Of a DNA stretch of 64,000 nucleotides, positions 53,013 through 60,287 are shown piece after piece. Source of the DNA: Succinivibrio dextrinosolvens (lineage in GTDB: Bacteria; Pseudomonadota; Gammaproteobacteria; Enterobacterales; Succinivibrionaceae); NCBI RefSeq assembly GCF_900116345.1, contig NZ_FPAH01000008.1, positions 31,612-95,611 on the forward strand, given 5' to 3'. Under the pieces are notes generated by a model, which saw only the letters and a program-made list of their open reading frames with translations, had not been told where the DNA came from and ran no database searches. The position numbers were made by a program, and so were the translations under genes. Position 1 is the stretch's first letter; each line of letters begins with the position of its first letter.

Positions 53013-54935
53013 TTAAGCCTCGGCTTCTGCATTCTCTAATTCTTCCTGTTTTGTAAGCCAGCTAAGCTCTGTTTCATCAAGCTTTTCACTGTATTCAGAG
53101 CGCCGAATTGAAAGCTCTTCAACTTTCTCCTTCTGTGTCTGATATAGGCTGCTGTCAGAGAGAGTTTCATCGATTTTTGCGATTTCAGCTCTGAGCTTTT
53201 CCATTGTTTTTTCAAGCTGTTCAATCTCTTTTTTCAAAGGTCTTAAGGCCTGACGTTTCTGAGCTTCGAGTTTTTTCTGCTCTTTAGACTTAAAGGAAGA
53301 TGCTGAAGATGAAAGAGTCAGAGAATTGTCCTTTTTTTGTGCAAGTTTTTCCTTATATTCACGGTTCTTCTGATTCAAAAATTCCTGATAGTCATTCAGA
53401 TCTCCGTTGAACTCTGTAACGTTGCCGTTATCGATCAGCCACAGTTTATCAGCAATAGCCTCTAAAAGATGTCTGTCATGGGATACCAGAATAAGTGCTC
53501 CCTGATAGGAAGAAAGGGCAATTGACAAGGCTTCACGCATATCCAGATCAAGATGGTTGGTAGGCTCATCAAGCAGAAGCAGATTTGGTTTCTGATAGGC
53601 TACAATTGCCAGAGCAAGTCTTGCCTGCTCACCGCCGGACATGGTTTCAACCTTGGCGGTTGCCTTATCTCCACTAAAGGAAAATGCTCCAAGGAAGGTT
53701 CTTAAATCCTTTTCTTTGGCATTAGGATCAATTGCTCTTAGATGGTCAAGACCGCTCATCTGTCCTGAAAGCTGATCAAGCTCATGCTGAGCAAAGTAAC
53801 CTATTTTGATGCCTTTACCTAAAGTAACAGTGCCATGAACAGGTTTCAGTACAGAACACATTGTTTTGATGAGGGTAGATTTACCCTGACCGTTCTTGCC
53901 TAAAAGTCCTATTCGATCACCTGCAATCAGCATCAGATTTATGTTCTTTAAAATGATGTCATTCTCAGAGTATCCTGCATCAAGATTCTTAAGATCAGCA
54001 AGAATATCCACTGTTCTCTCAGGCTCTGCAAACTGAATATGATAAGGAGATTCCTCTGCTGTAACTGCAGTCAGCTTCAGTCGGTCTATGGCCTTTAGCA
54101 TGCTCTGAGCCTGTTTTGCCTTACTTGCTTTGTATCTGAATCGCTCCACAAAGTCCTGCATATGAGCTAGAGCTGCCTCTTCACGCTTTCTTGAGGCCTT
54201 CTCATTTCTGATCCTCTCTGCTCTTAATCTTTCATAGTCAGAGTAGTTACCAGTGTATGAGACCAGCTTACATGCTTCAAAATGCAGAACATGTGTACAG
54301 AAGGTATCCAGAAAATCACGATCATGGGAAATACACAGAACAGTACCCTCATAGCTCTTGAGGTAGTTCTCTAGGAAGATGATGGTATCAAGATCAAGGT
54401 GGTTGGTTGGCTCATCGAGCAGCAGTACATCAGACTGATATATAAGAGCCTGTGCCAGATTAAGTCTCATTCTCCAGCCACCGGAGAACTCTTTGACACT
54501 CTTGTCCATTTCCTCTTCACTAAAGCCAAGACCATGCAGCAGAATTCTTGCTCTGCTGTCAATTGTCCAGGCTCCGGCTATACCTAGCTTATCTTCGATA
54601 ATGGCAATCTTTTCTCCGTTATTGTCCTTGTAGGCCTGCTCTTTCTGTTTTAACAGTTCACAGAGATCCTTATCTCCCTGTTTTACATATTCAAGAGCTG
54701 ATATCTCAAGAGATGGTGTCTGCTGAGATACAGAGGAGATCTTAAAGCCTTTTGGAATTGAAATATTTCCAAGTTCCGGTGCAACCTCTCCTTTAATAGC
54801 TGCGAATAAAGTGGATTTTCCGCAGCCGTTACGGCCTATGATACCGACCTTCTGATTCGGAAAAATACTGCAGGAAGCTCCTTCTAAAAGGTATTTACTT
54901 CCTCTCATTATGGTTACATCTGTAAGCTGAATCAT
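53013..54935 (-). CDS. ABC-F family ATPase, YheS type
   Basis: The 640-residue protein has two ABC cassettes (Walker A GRNGCGKST and GKNGQGKST; signatures SGGWRMRLNLAQAL and SGGEQARLALAI; Walker B LLLDEPTNHLDLD in both). They are joined by a charged linker, and a C-terminal coiled coil (EIEQLEKTMEKLRAEI) follows. There is no membrane part. ABC-F proteins act on the ribosome E site; the long C-terminal arm matches YheS. The ATG at 54935 has no evident ribosome-binding site. A lipoprotein gene precedes it with its own terminator between. Confidence 0.9.
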   Translation of the reverse strand: MIQLTDVTIMRGSKYLLEGASCSIFPNQKVGIIGRNGCGKSTLFAAIKGEVAPELGNISIPKGFKISSVSQQTPSLEISALEYVKQGDKDLCELLKQKEQAYKDNNGEKIAIIEDKLGIAGAWTIDSRARILLHGLGFSEEEMDKSVKEFSGGWRMRLNLAQALIYQSDVLLLDEPTNHLDLDTIIFLENYLKSYEGTVLCISHDRDFLDTFCTHVLHFEACKLVSYTGNYSDYERLRAERIRNEKASRKREEAALAHMQDFVERFRYKASKAKQAQSMLKAIDRLKLTAVTAEESPYHIQFAEPERTVDILADLKNLDAGYSENDIILKNINLMLIAGDRIGLLGKNGQGKSTLIKTMCSVLKPVHGTVTLGKGIKIGYFAQHELDQLSGQMSGLDHLRAIDPNAKEKDLRTFLGAFSFSGDKATAKVETMSGGEQARLALAIVAYQKPNLLLLDEPTNHLDLDMREALSIALSSYQGALILVSHDRHLLEAIADKLWLIDNGNVTEFNGDLNDYQEFLNQKNREYKEKLAQKKDNSLTLSSSASSFKSKEQKKLEAQKRQALRPLKKEIEQLEKTMEKLRAEIAKIDETLSDSSLYQTQKEKVEELSIRRSEYSEKLDETELSWLTKQEELENAEAEA

Positions 54936-54961
54936 TTTGTAAAGTAATTAGTTGTTATAAA

Positions 54962-54989
54962 ACAAAAACAGTGGAACAAAGTCCACTGT
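54962..54989 (-). terminator. Terminator of the lipoprotein gene
   Basis: On the minus strand ACAGTGGA / TCCACTGT runs into TTTTGTTTT. It begins 22 bases after the stop of the gene at 55011. Confidence 0.8.
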
Positions 54990-55010
54990 CTTTTACGGAT
55001 GGGATTAAAA

Positions 55011-56045
55011 TCAGAGCTGTGTAGTGTTCTGAACAAGAGTAATACCGTCTTTTACTCGGATATTTCTGATGGTAATTACTGTTTTCTGACCAATGTGTCT
55101 GATTACAGAAACATTCAGAAGCGGAATACCGGTCTGTTTACATGCTCTGATAAGAGGAGGAATTACAGCTGCAGAACCTGAGTTCTGTGCTACATGAACT
55201 CCTGAACCTACAACAGTCTTAAGTCCATTGGATTTTAGAGACTGGTTGATAGCGCCAGAAACATCAGTTACACAGTCAGTTAAAGAATCTGAAACGATGG
55301 TTGGGGCAACATAGATTGGACCTTCCTCGTTCTTTAATCTTGCAGCCTGCTGTGAAGCAAGCTCAAATGCAACCTGAGAAGCATTCTCTGAAGCCTCTGA
55401 CTCACACTTTGCTGTTGCTGATAGGGCCGCAACATTATTCTCGTTATTGGTGTTTAATACCTCAATGGATTCTCCTATCTGAGCTATAGGCTGAAGATCC
55501 TGTGGAGAGGTGGCCTCATCAGGAATATATGGCTGAGGAAGATTCTGCTGAACCTCTGTTCCTGCCTGTGCAGTATCCTTGTTCTCCGAACCATTTATAT
55601 TGTTCAGACTTACATTTCCATTGATTACATCCTGTACAGTAATCTTAGATAAAGGACTTGTGTTTTCCTTACCCTCAAGAGCCTTTACAGTAGGAAGCAA
55701 GGTGCCTACATTATCAGCGTTTCCTACCTTGTCGGAAGGATCTGGAATGTAAGGCTTTATCTGACCTGCCTGAAGTTCCTGTGAAAATGCCTTGGCAACT
55801 TCCTCGCTCTTTGCAAGAGTTTCTGCATCATCAGTTTCTAGGGCAGTCTCAGTCTTAGGAGCTGTAGGCTTTTTAACTTTTTTCTTCTTTACTTTTGTGG
55901 TTGGCTGTTTTTCAACAACCACCTTTTTGCCGTTTGCATCAACAGAGCTGTCAAACATAGCGCTGTTGCATGCTGATAATAACCATGTTGCAGAAAGAAT
56001 TAAAAAGAATTTTGCAATTCTGTTAGTTTTTGATTTTATTTTCAT
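55011..56045 (-). CDS. Outer-membrane-type lipoprotein, position of YcfL/LpoB
   Basis: The 344-residue protein has a lipoprotein signal (AKFFLILSATWLLSAC, lipobox LSAC, Cys26), with Asn at +2. A long disordered part, rich in Lys, Thr and Pro, runs to about 240, and a compact C-terminal domain follows (IYVAPTIVSDSLTDCVTDVSGAINQSLKSNGLKTVV...). In enterics hinT is followed by ycfL and lpoB. LpoB has the same plan of lipid anchor, flexible linker and small TolB-like domain and activates PBP1B. I infer a possible LpoB-like role from position and layout only; sequence similarity is not evident by eye. Confidence 0.75.
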   Translation of the reverse strand: MKIKSKTNRIAKFFLILSATWLLSACNSAMFDSSVDANGKKVVVEKQPTTKVKKKKVKKPTAPKTETALETDDAETLAKSEEVAKAFSQELQAGQIKPYIPDPSDKVGNADNVGTLLPTVKALEGKENTSPLSKITVQDVINGNVSLNNINGSENKDTAQAGTEVQQNLPQPYIPDEATSPQDLQPIAQIGESIEVLNTNNENNVAALSATAKCESEASENASQVAFELASQQAARLKNEEGPIYVAPTIVSDSLTDCVTDVSGAINQSLKSNGLKTVVGSGVHVAQNSGSAAVIPPLIRACKQTGIPLLNVSVIRHIGQKTVITIRNIRVKDGITLVQNTTQL

Positions 56046-56055
56046 ATAGGTTTAT

Positions 56056-56418
56056 TTAGATCTTATCGTGCGGAAAACCAAAGCCACCAAGATATCCACC
56101 TGCCAGAAGATGCATATGAATATGTGGAACTTCCTGACATCCGTCTTTGCCAACATTAACGATTAAACGGTAACCGGATTCATTAACACCAAGATCCTCC
56201 GCAATTTTACGGGCAACAATGAAAAGATGACCAAGCATCTGCTCATCCTCTGCCTCAACATGTGCAACGGAAGGAATTGGCTTATTGGTTACGATCAGTA
56301 TGTGATGTTCAGCCTTAGGAGCGATATCTAAAAAGGCAGTTACGAGATCATCGTGATAAACTGTCTTTGAAGGAATTGTGCCATTTATAATTTTTGTAAA
56401 AATTGTCTCTTCGCTCAT
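56056..56418 (-). CDS. hinT: HIT-family purine nucleoside phosphoramidase HinT
   Basis: The 120-residue protein starts SEETIFTKIINGTIPSK, like E. coli HinT, and has the histidine triad HIHMHLLAGG near the end. It hydrolyses AMP-NH2 and related adducts. I chose the ATG at 56418 because GAGG lies 8 bases upstream. The ATG at 56451 is only about 10 bases from the predicted transcription start and has no site. A lipoprotein gene follows 10 bases after the stop, so the two form an operon. Confidence 0.93.
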   Translation of the reverse strand: MSEETIFTKIINGTIPSKTVYHDDLVTAFLDIAPKAEHHILIVTNKPIPSVAHVEAEDEQMLGHLFIVARKIAEDLGVNESGYRLIVNVGKDGCQEVPHIHMHLLAGGYLGGFGFPHDKI

Positions 56419-56453
56419 TTCTAAAGCCTCATTGTCTGTTATCGATTCCATAC

Positions 56454-56482
56454 TTTTTGTGACGTCGATTATATCACAAAAA
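56454..56482 (-). promoter_or_regulatory. hinT promoter overlapped by an inverted repeat
   Basis: On the minus strand TGATATAAT (TG-extended -10, TATAAT at 56473-56468) lies between two 9-base arms, TTTTTGTGA (56454-56462 on the plus strand) and TCACAAAAA (56474-56482), spaced by 11. The arms resemble CRP half-sites, but the spacing is too wide for CRP (6). It could be an operator for another regulator. Confidence 0.5.
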
Positions 56483-56529
56483 ATGTTTCGATATAAAAGA
56501 CTGATATTTCGTAATTTGTTCTTAATTAA

Positions 56530-56557
56530 TTGATATTTCTGCCGTTAAGTATATAAA
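56530..56557 (+). promoter_or_regulatory. Promoter of the 74-residue protein gene
   Basis: TTGATA (56530-56535) and TATAAA (56552-56557), each 5 of 6 to consensus, are 16 bases apart. The start would lie about 25 bases before the ATG at 56589. Confidence 0.6.
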
Positions 56558-56588
56558 GGGTGCAAAGTGATCAAAAAGGAGGCAGATT

Positions 56589-56813
56589 ATGGGACAGGAG
56601 TTCGTATATTCAGCACTCCCAAGACCAACGTTAAGACCATCTGATCTGGTCTATCGTCGTCGTGTCAGCAAGTCTGACAGTGGAGATAACACCAAGGGCA
56701 CCTCATCTAAGGAGCATAAATATGAACTGGAGAATTCTGACAAGAAGGATTTCAGTGAAGTTTATGAGGATGAAAAAGATAAGACTAAAAATAGAATCGA
56801 TGCTGTAGTCTGA
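56589..56813 (+). CDS. Small charged protein of unknown function
   Basis: The 74-residue product is hydrophilic and probably disordered, with a basic middle (DLVYRRRVSKSD) and a tail rich in Lys, Glu and Asp (KKDFSEVYEDEKDKTKNR). It has no signal, helix or cysteine. A strong GGAGG lies 7 bases before the ATG, with a good promoter upstream and a clear terminator downstream, so it is very likely a real single-gene unit. I do not recognise it. Confidence 0.75.
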   Translation: MGQEFVYSALPRPTLRPSDLVYRRRVSKSDSGDNTKGTSSKEHKYELENSDKKDFSEVYEDEKDKTKNRIDAVV

Positions 56814-56834
56814 TTAAATCAAATCTCCTGTCTG

Positions 56835-56867
56835 ATAAAGGTCCGGCTTTGGATCTTTATTTTTTTT
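56835..56867 (+). terminator. Terminator of the 74-residue protein gene
   Basis: ATAAAGGTCC / GGATCTTTAT (one G-T pair) with a 6-base loop runs into T8. Confidence 0.85.
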
Positions 56868-57140
56868 GTTGCTTAATTCTCTGTATTTTTTCCTGCCTGA
56901 TAAGTGATATACTCTGAGTGTGGATAATAGTCGAAAGAAGAGTGCACAAACTCACTGTCTGAGAAAATAGAATCCTAAGAATCCGGTAATATAATCAGAG
57001 TTAATTTAAAAAGCTAGGCTAACTACGGATCAAGAAAGGAAAAAATTCACTAATGTGAATGTTTTCATGTTTTAAGTGTTTATTTTTTTCTACAATACTT
57101 AGCAGACGAAAAGAATTTATAAGTGTAAGAGGAGTTTCAA
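56868..57140. other. Intergenic region upstream of the DhaM-like gene
   Basis: I see no gene, hairpin or clear promoter here; together with the terminator the gene-free stretch is 327 bases. GATATACT near 56907-56914 and TACAAT at 57092-57097 are possible -10 elements without good partners. Confidence 0.35.
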
Positions 57141-57548
57141 ATGATTGGTATCGTAGTGGTATCACACAGTGTAAAAGTATCTGAGGGTATCTGCGATATG
57201 ATTGAGCAGATTTCTGCTTCTGGAACAGGCAAACTGCCTATTATTGCTGCTGGCGGTAATTCAGAGGGTAAACTTGGAACTGACCCAAATCGTATTTTAG
57301 AGTCAATCAAAAAAGTAGATCAGGGTGACGGTGTGGTTGTTATCTGTGACCTTGGTTCTGGTGTTATCAGCTCTCAGGCTGCAATTGCAATGCTGCAGGA
57401 ACCTTTAAAATCAAGAGTAAGAATTGCTGATGCTCCTGTACTTGAAGGTGCCGTAGGTGCAGCTGTTGAAGTCGCATCTGATGCTAACAGCTCTTTAGAC
57501 AGTGTTATTTCTGCTGCTGAAGCATCACGTCAGCTACATAAAAAATAA
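57141..57548 (+). CDS. DhaM-type PTS EIIA-mannose-family protein (orphan)
   Basis: The 135-residue protein matches the first domain of DhaM, the phosphotransferase subunit of PEP-dependent dihydroxyacetone kinase: GIVVVSHSVKVSEG with the phosphorylated His9, then CDLGSGVISSQAA and VLEGAVGAAVEVA. In most bacteria it lies with dhaK and dhaL. Neither is here, nor any PTS gene. It may serve distant DhaKL proteins or act as a regulatory phospho-acceptor, perhaps with the HPr-like protein at 29912 (inference). GAGGAG precedes the ATG by 6 bases. A terminator follows. Confidence 0.85.
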   Translation: MIGIVVVSHSVKVSEGICDMIEQISASGTGKLPIIAAGGNSEGKLGTDPNRILESIKKVDQGDGVVVICDLGSGVISSQAAIAMLQEPLKSRVRIADAPVLEGAVGAAVEVASDANSSLDSVISAAEASRQLHKK

Positions 57549-57570
57549 TTTTCAAAATCTATAATCAGAC

Positions 57571-57608
57571 AGGCCACAGATCTATTTTCTATGGCCTTTT
57601 GTTTTTTT
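57571..57608 (+). terminator. Terminator of the DhaM-like gene
   Basis: AGGCCA / TGGCCT (57571-57576, 57592-57597) is followed by TTTGTTTTTTT. Confidence 0.75.
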
Positions 57609-57640
57609 ATAGCACACCAAAAAACGTAAGGATCTTAAAT

Positions 57641-58363
57641 ATGAAAAAGTTATTTCTTTGTATGGCTATGCCGGTTATGCTTTTAGGCTCATCTTCTGTA
57701 TTGGCAGATTCCTGTACCGAGAGTGGTGTTATCGAGGTTATCGGACATGCTAAGGTTGATGTAATGCCTGATATTGCTGTTTTAAGCTATAGCGCCAGAG
57801 ATGAGAATAAAGATTCAGTAAAAGCCAGAAATAGTGTTGAAAAGAAAATCACTTCACTATACGATAAGGCCCTTAGTCTGGGTGTGAAAAAAGAACAGAT
57901 TATTTCTGGTAGTATCACCCTCTATCCTAAATATCACTATACAGATAAATCTAAGCGAGTATTTGACGGTTATTTCTGTTCAAGAGATATTGTCTTTAAG
58001 ATTGATGACTTTTCTCTGATTGAAAAAATAACCACTGCTGCAGTTGAATCCGGAATTGCCGATATCAATGGATTCGGTTATGAGATCAAGGATACAACTG
58101 CTTTAAAGAAGGATGCAGATTCCAAGGCGATTGCTGATGCCAGAGATCAGGCTCAGCGTCTTGCAGAAGGATTCGGAGTAAAAATCAAGAAAGCCTGCTC
58201 CTTAAAGTTTGAAGGTAATAATTCCAACGTAATATATCCAAGAAACAGAGCTGCGGTTTCCCTCATGGCTGTCAAGGCCGAAGCTGCACCTGTGGCAACC
58301 GAATATACGCCGGAGAAGCAGTCTGTAGAATCAAACGTATATGCAACATTCTCAATTGAATAG
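57641..58363 (+). CDS. Periplasmic SIMPL-domain (DUF541) protein
   Basis: The 240-residue protein has a signal peptide (KKLFLCMAMPVMLLGSSSVLA, cleavage after residue 22). The SIMPL domain (DUF541, as in E. coli YggE and periplasmic BP26) then starts VIEVIGHAKVDVMPDIAVLSYSA and ends with VESNVYATFSIE. YggE has been linked to oxidative-stress tolerance; the molecular role is unknown. I chose the ATG at 57641, which has AAGGA 9 bases upstream and a proper signal peptide. Its last 23 bases overlap rlhA, suggesting coupling. Confidence 0.88.
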   Translation: MKKLFLCMAMPVMLLGSSSVLADSCTESGVIEVIGHAKVDVMPDIAVLSYSARDENKDSVKARNSVEKKITSLYDKALSLGVKKEQIISGSITLYPKYHYTDKSKRVFDGYFCSRDIVFKIDDFSLIEKITTAAVESGIADINGFGYEIKDTTALKKDADSKAIADARDQAQRLAEGFGVKIKKACSLKFEGNNSNVIYPRNRAAVSLMAVKAEAAPVATEYTPEKQSVESNVYATFSIE

Positions 58364-60269
58364 AACAAAACTGGAGCTTTTAGCTCCAGCTAAAGATTTC
58401 ATATCTGCCAGAAACGCCATTCTATGTGGTGCCGATGCGGTCTTCATCGGTGGACCGGCATTCGGTGCCAGAGCTGATGCTACCAATAAGATTGAAGATA
58501 TTAAAAAGGTGTGTACTCTTGCACATCGTTTTGGGGTAAAGGTTCACGTTACTTTAAACACTCTCTTATATGATGAGGAACTGAAGAGAGCTCAGGAGAT
58601 CATCTATGAACTTGCCGATGCAGGGATAGATGTTCTTATAGTTCAGGATTTAAGTGTTTTTTCCTTTGATATTCCTAAGGGAATCGAGCTTCATGCCTCC
58701 ACTCAGTGCTGTATCGATACAGTTGAAAAACTTAAATTCTATGAGTCGCTCGGTGTAACTCAGGTGGTTCTGCCTAGAGAGTTTACCTATGATAAGATCA
58801 GGGAATTTCATGAAGCCTGTCCTAAGGTCAGATTGGAGGCTTTTATTCTTGGAGCTCTGTGTGTGGGAGTTTCCGGAATCTGTCATATCTCTGATTATCT
58901 TAAAGGTCGTTCTGCCAACAGGGGAAGCTGTGCTCAGATCTGTCGTCTTCCAATGCAGCTGTTCCATAACGGTAAAGAAATTGCTGTGGGGCATCTTCTG
59001 TCCTTAAAGGATAACAATCTTAGTGATCATATTGCTGAGCTGGTTTCTGCAGGAGTTACTTCCTTTAAAATCGAGGGCAGATTAAAAGATAAGAATTATG
59101 TTGGTAATACTACCGCCTATGTCAGCTCTAAGCTTGATTCTTTTATCTCAGATCATCAGGATTATAAAAGGGCATCCTACGGTAAGAGTTCCATCAGTTT
59201 TAAAGCTGATATAAACAAGACCTTTAATCGCGGTTTTACTGATGGACTTTTCACTGATAATAAGAAAGCTCTGCCATTTGCTCTTACTCCAAAGTTTTTA
59301 GGACCAAAGATTGGTAAAGTTATCTCGGTAAAGCGAAAAGGAAAGGAGAGTGAGCTTGTTCTTAGTCTGTCTGGTAAATACAGACTAAATAAGGGGGATG
59401 GCCTGACCTACATAAAAGAGCAGAATCCTTCACGTACAAATTCAGTTAATGTCTCAGAGCGAGTTCCAACAGTTGAAGGCTTTAGAATCAATTCTATAAC
59501 TGAGCAGGATAATAAAACTGCAGTTGTTAATGTTTTTGGTTCACTCATGCTGAAATCTGGAACGATAGTGTATAAGAATTATGATGCTGAGTTTGAAAAA
59601 TCTCTTGATGCTAAAAATTCTGCGGTACGTGCTGTTTCCTATAAACTTGAGTGCAGAGTCCAGCACAAAGAGGGAAGTATCTATACTCTGATCCTTAACG
59701 TAACAGATGAGAGTATGAACTGTGCCGTTGAATCCCTTGATTTTGAGTTCAATCCAGAGCTTGGAATTATAAGTGAGGAGAAGCTATTAAGTACTTTATC
59801 AAAGAGACTTGATGAGTATTCGCTACTGGAGGGGGTAACTCTTGAAGGTGAGCTTGATAAGCTTTCTTTAAGACTCTCTGCGGTAAATGAATTAAGACGT
59901 AAAGTTCTTTCAAAATGTCTTGAGCATGACAGAGTCAATTCTGAAAGTCTTTTTATACCTTTTAAATTCGAACAAAGCTCAGAGCCTCTCAAATATCCAA
60001 AGGAGAAGGTTGATTCAAGACTGGTCTTAAACTCTGTTGCAAAGAGACTTTATGAGGTGTGCGGAACTAAGGTTGGTCTTGAGGACAACGCTGCTGATAA
60101 TCTTGAGAAGAATTCGGTTATGGTCTGCAAATTCTGTCTTATCAATGAATATGGCACCTGTTCAAAACAGGGCGGAAAGGTTAGCGGCTATACCTTAGGT
60201 GTCAGCGGTAAGACTTTCAAAATTAAAGTCGACTGTAAAAACTGTTTCATGCATATTGTAAAAGAATAA
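58341..60269 (+). CDS. rlhA: U32-family protein RlhA (23S rRNA C2501 hydroxylation)
   Basis: The 642-residue U32 protein is close to E. coli RlhA/YdcP in length (653) and in its landmarks: LELLAPAKDFISARNAILCGADAVFIGG, IELHASTQC, GRSANRGSCAQICRLP and FKIEGRLKD. A C-terminal set of cysteines (CKFCLINEYGTCSKQ, CKNC) may bind a cluster. RlhA is required for 5-hydroxycytidine at 23S position 2501 and depends on prephenate and iron. It belongs to the long U32 class, so TrhP and UbiU/V are less likely. The start overlaps the SIMPL gene and has no clear ribosome-binding site. Confidence 0.88.
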   Translation: MQHSQLNRTKLELLAPAKDFISARNAILCGADAVFIGGPAFGARADATNKIEDIKKVCTLAHRFGVKVHVTLNTLLYDEELKRAQEIIYELADAGIDVLIVQDLSVFSFDIPKGIELHASTQCCIDTVEKLKFYESLGVTQVVLPREFTYDKIREFHEACPKVRLEAFILGALCVGVSGICHISDYLKGRSANRGSCAQICRLPMQLFHNGKEIAVGHLLSLKDNNLSDHIAELVSAGVTSFKIEGRLKDKNYVGNTTAYVSSKLDSFISDHQDYKRASYGKSSISFKADINKTFNRGFTDGLFTDNKKALPFALTPKFLGPKIGKVISVKRKGKESELVLSLSGKYRLNKGDGLTYIKEQNPSRTNSVNVSERVPTVEGFRINSITEQDNKTAVVNVFGSLMLKSGTIVYKNYDAEFEKSLDAKNSAVRAVSYKLECRVQHKEGSIYTLILNVTDESMNCAVESLDFEFNPELGIISEEKLLSTLSKRLDEYSLLEGVTLEGELDKLSLRLSAVNELRRKVLSKCLEHDRVNSESLFIPFKFEQSSEPLKYPKEKVDSRLVLNSVAKRLYEVCGTKVGLEDNAADNLEKNSVMVCKFCLINEYGTCSKQGGKVSGYTLGVSGKTFKIKVDCKNCFMHIVKE

Positions 60270-60287
60270 ATAAAAGCTACAGATTAA

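Noticed and set aside
56451..56482. CRP site before hinT
   Set aside because: The TGTGA and TCACA halves are 11 bases apart, not 6, so normal CRP binding is not expected.
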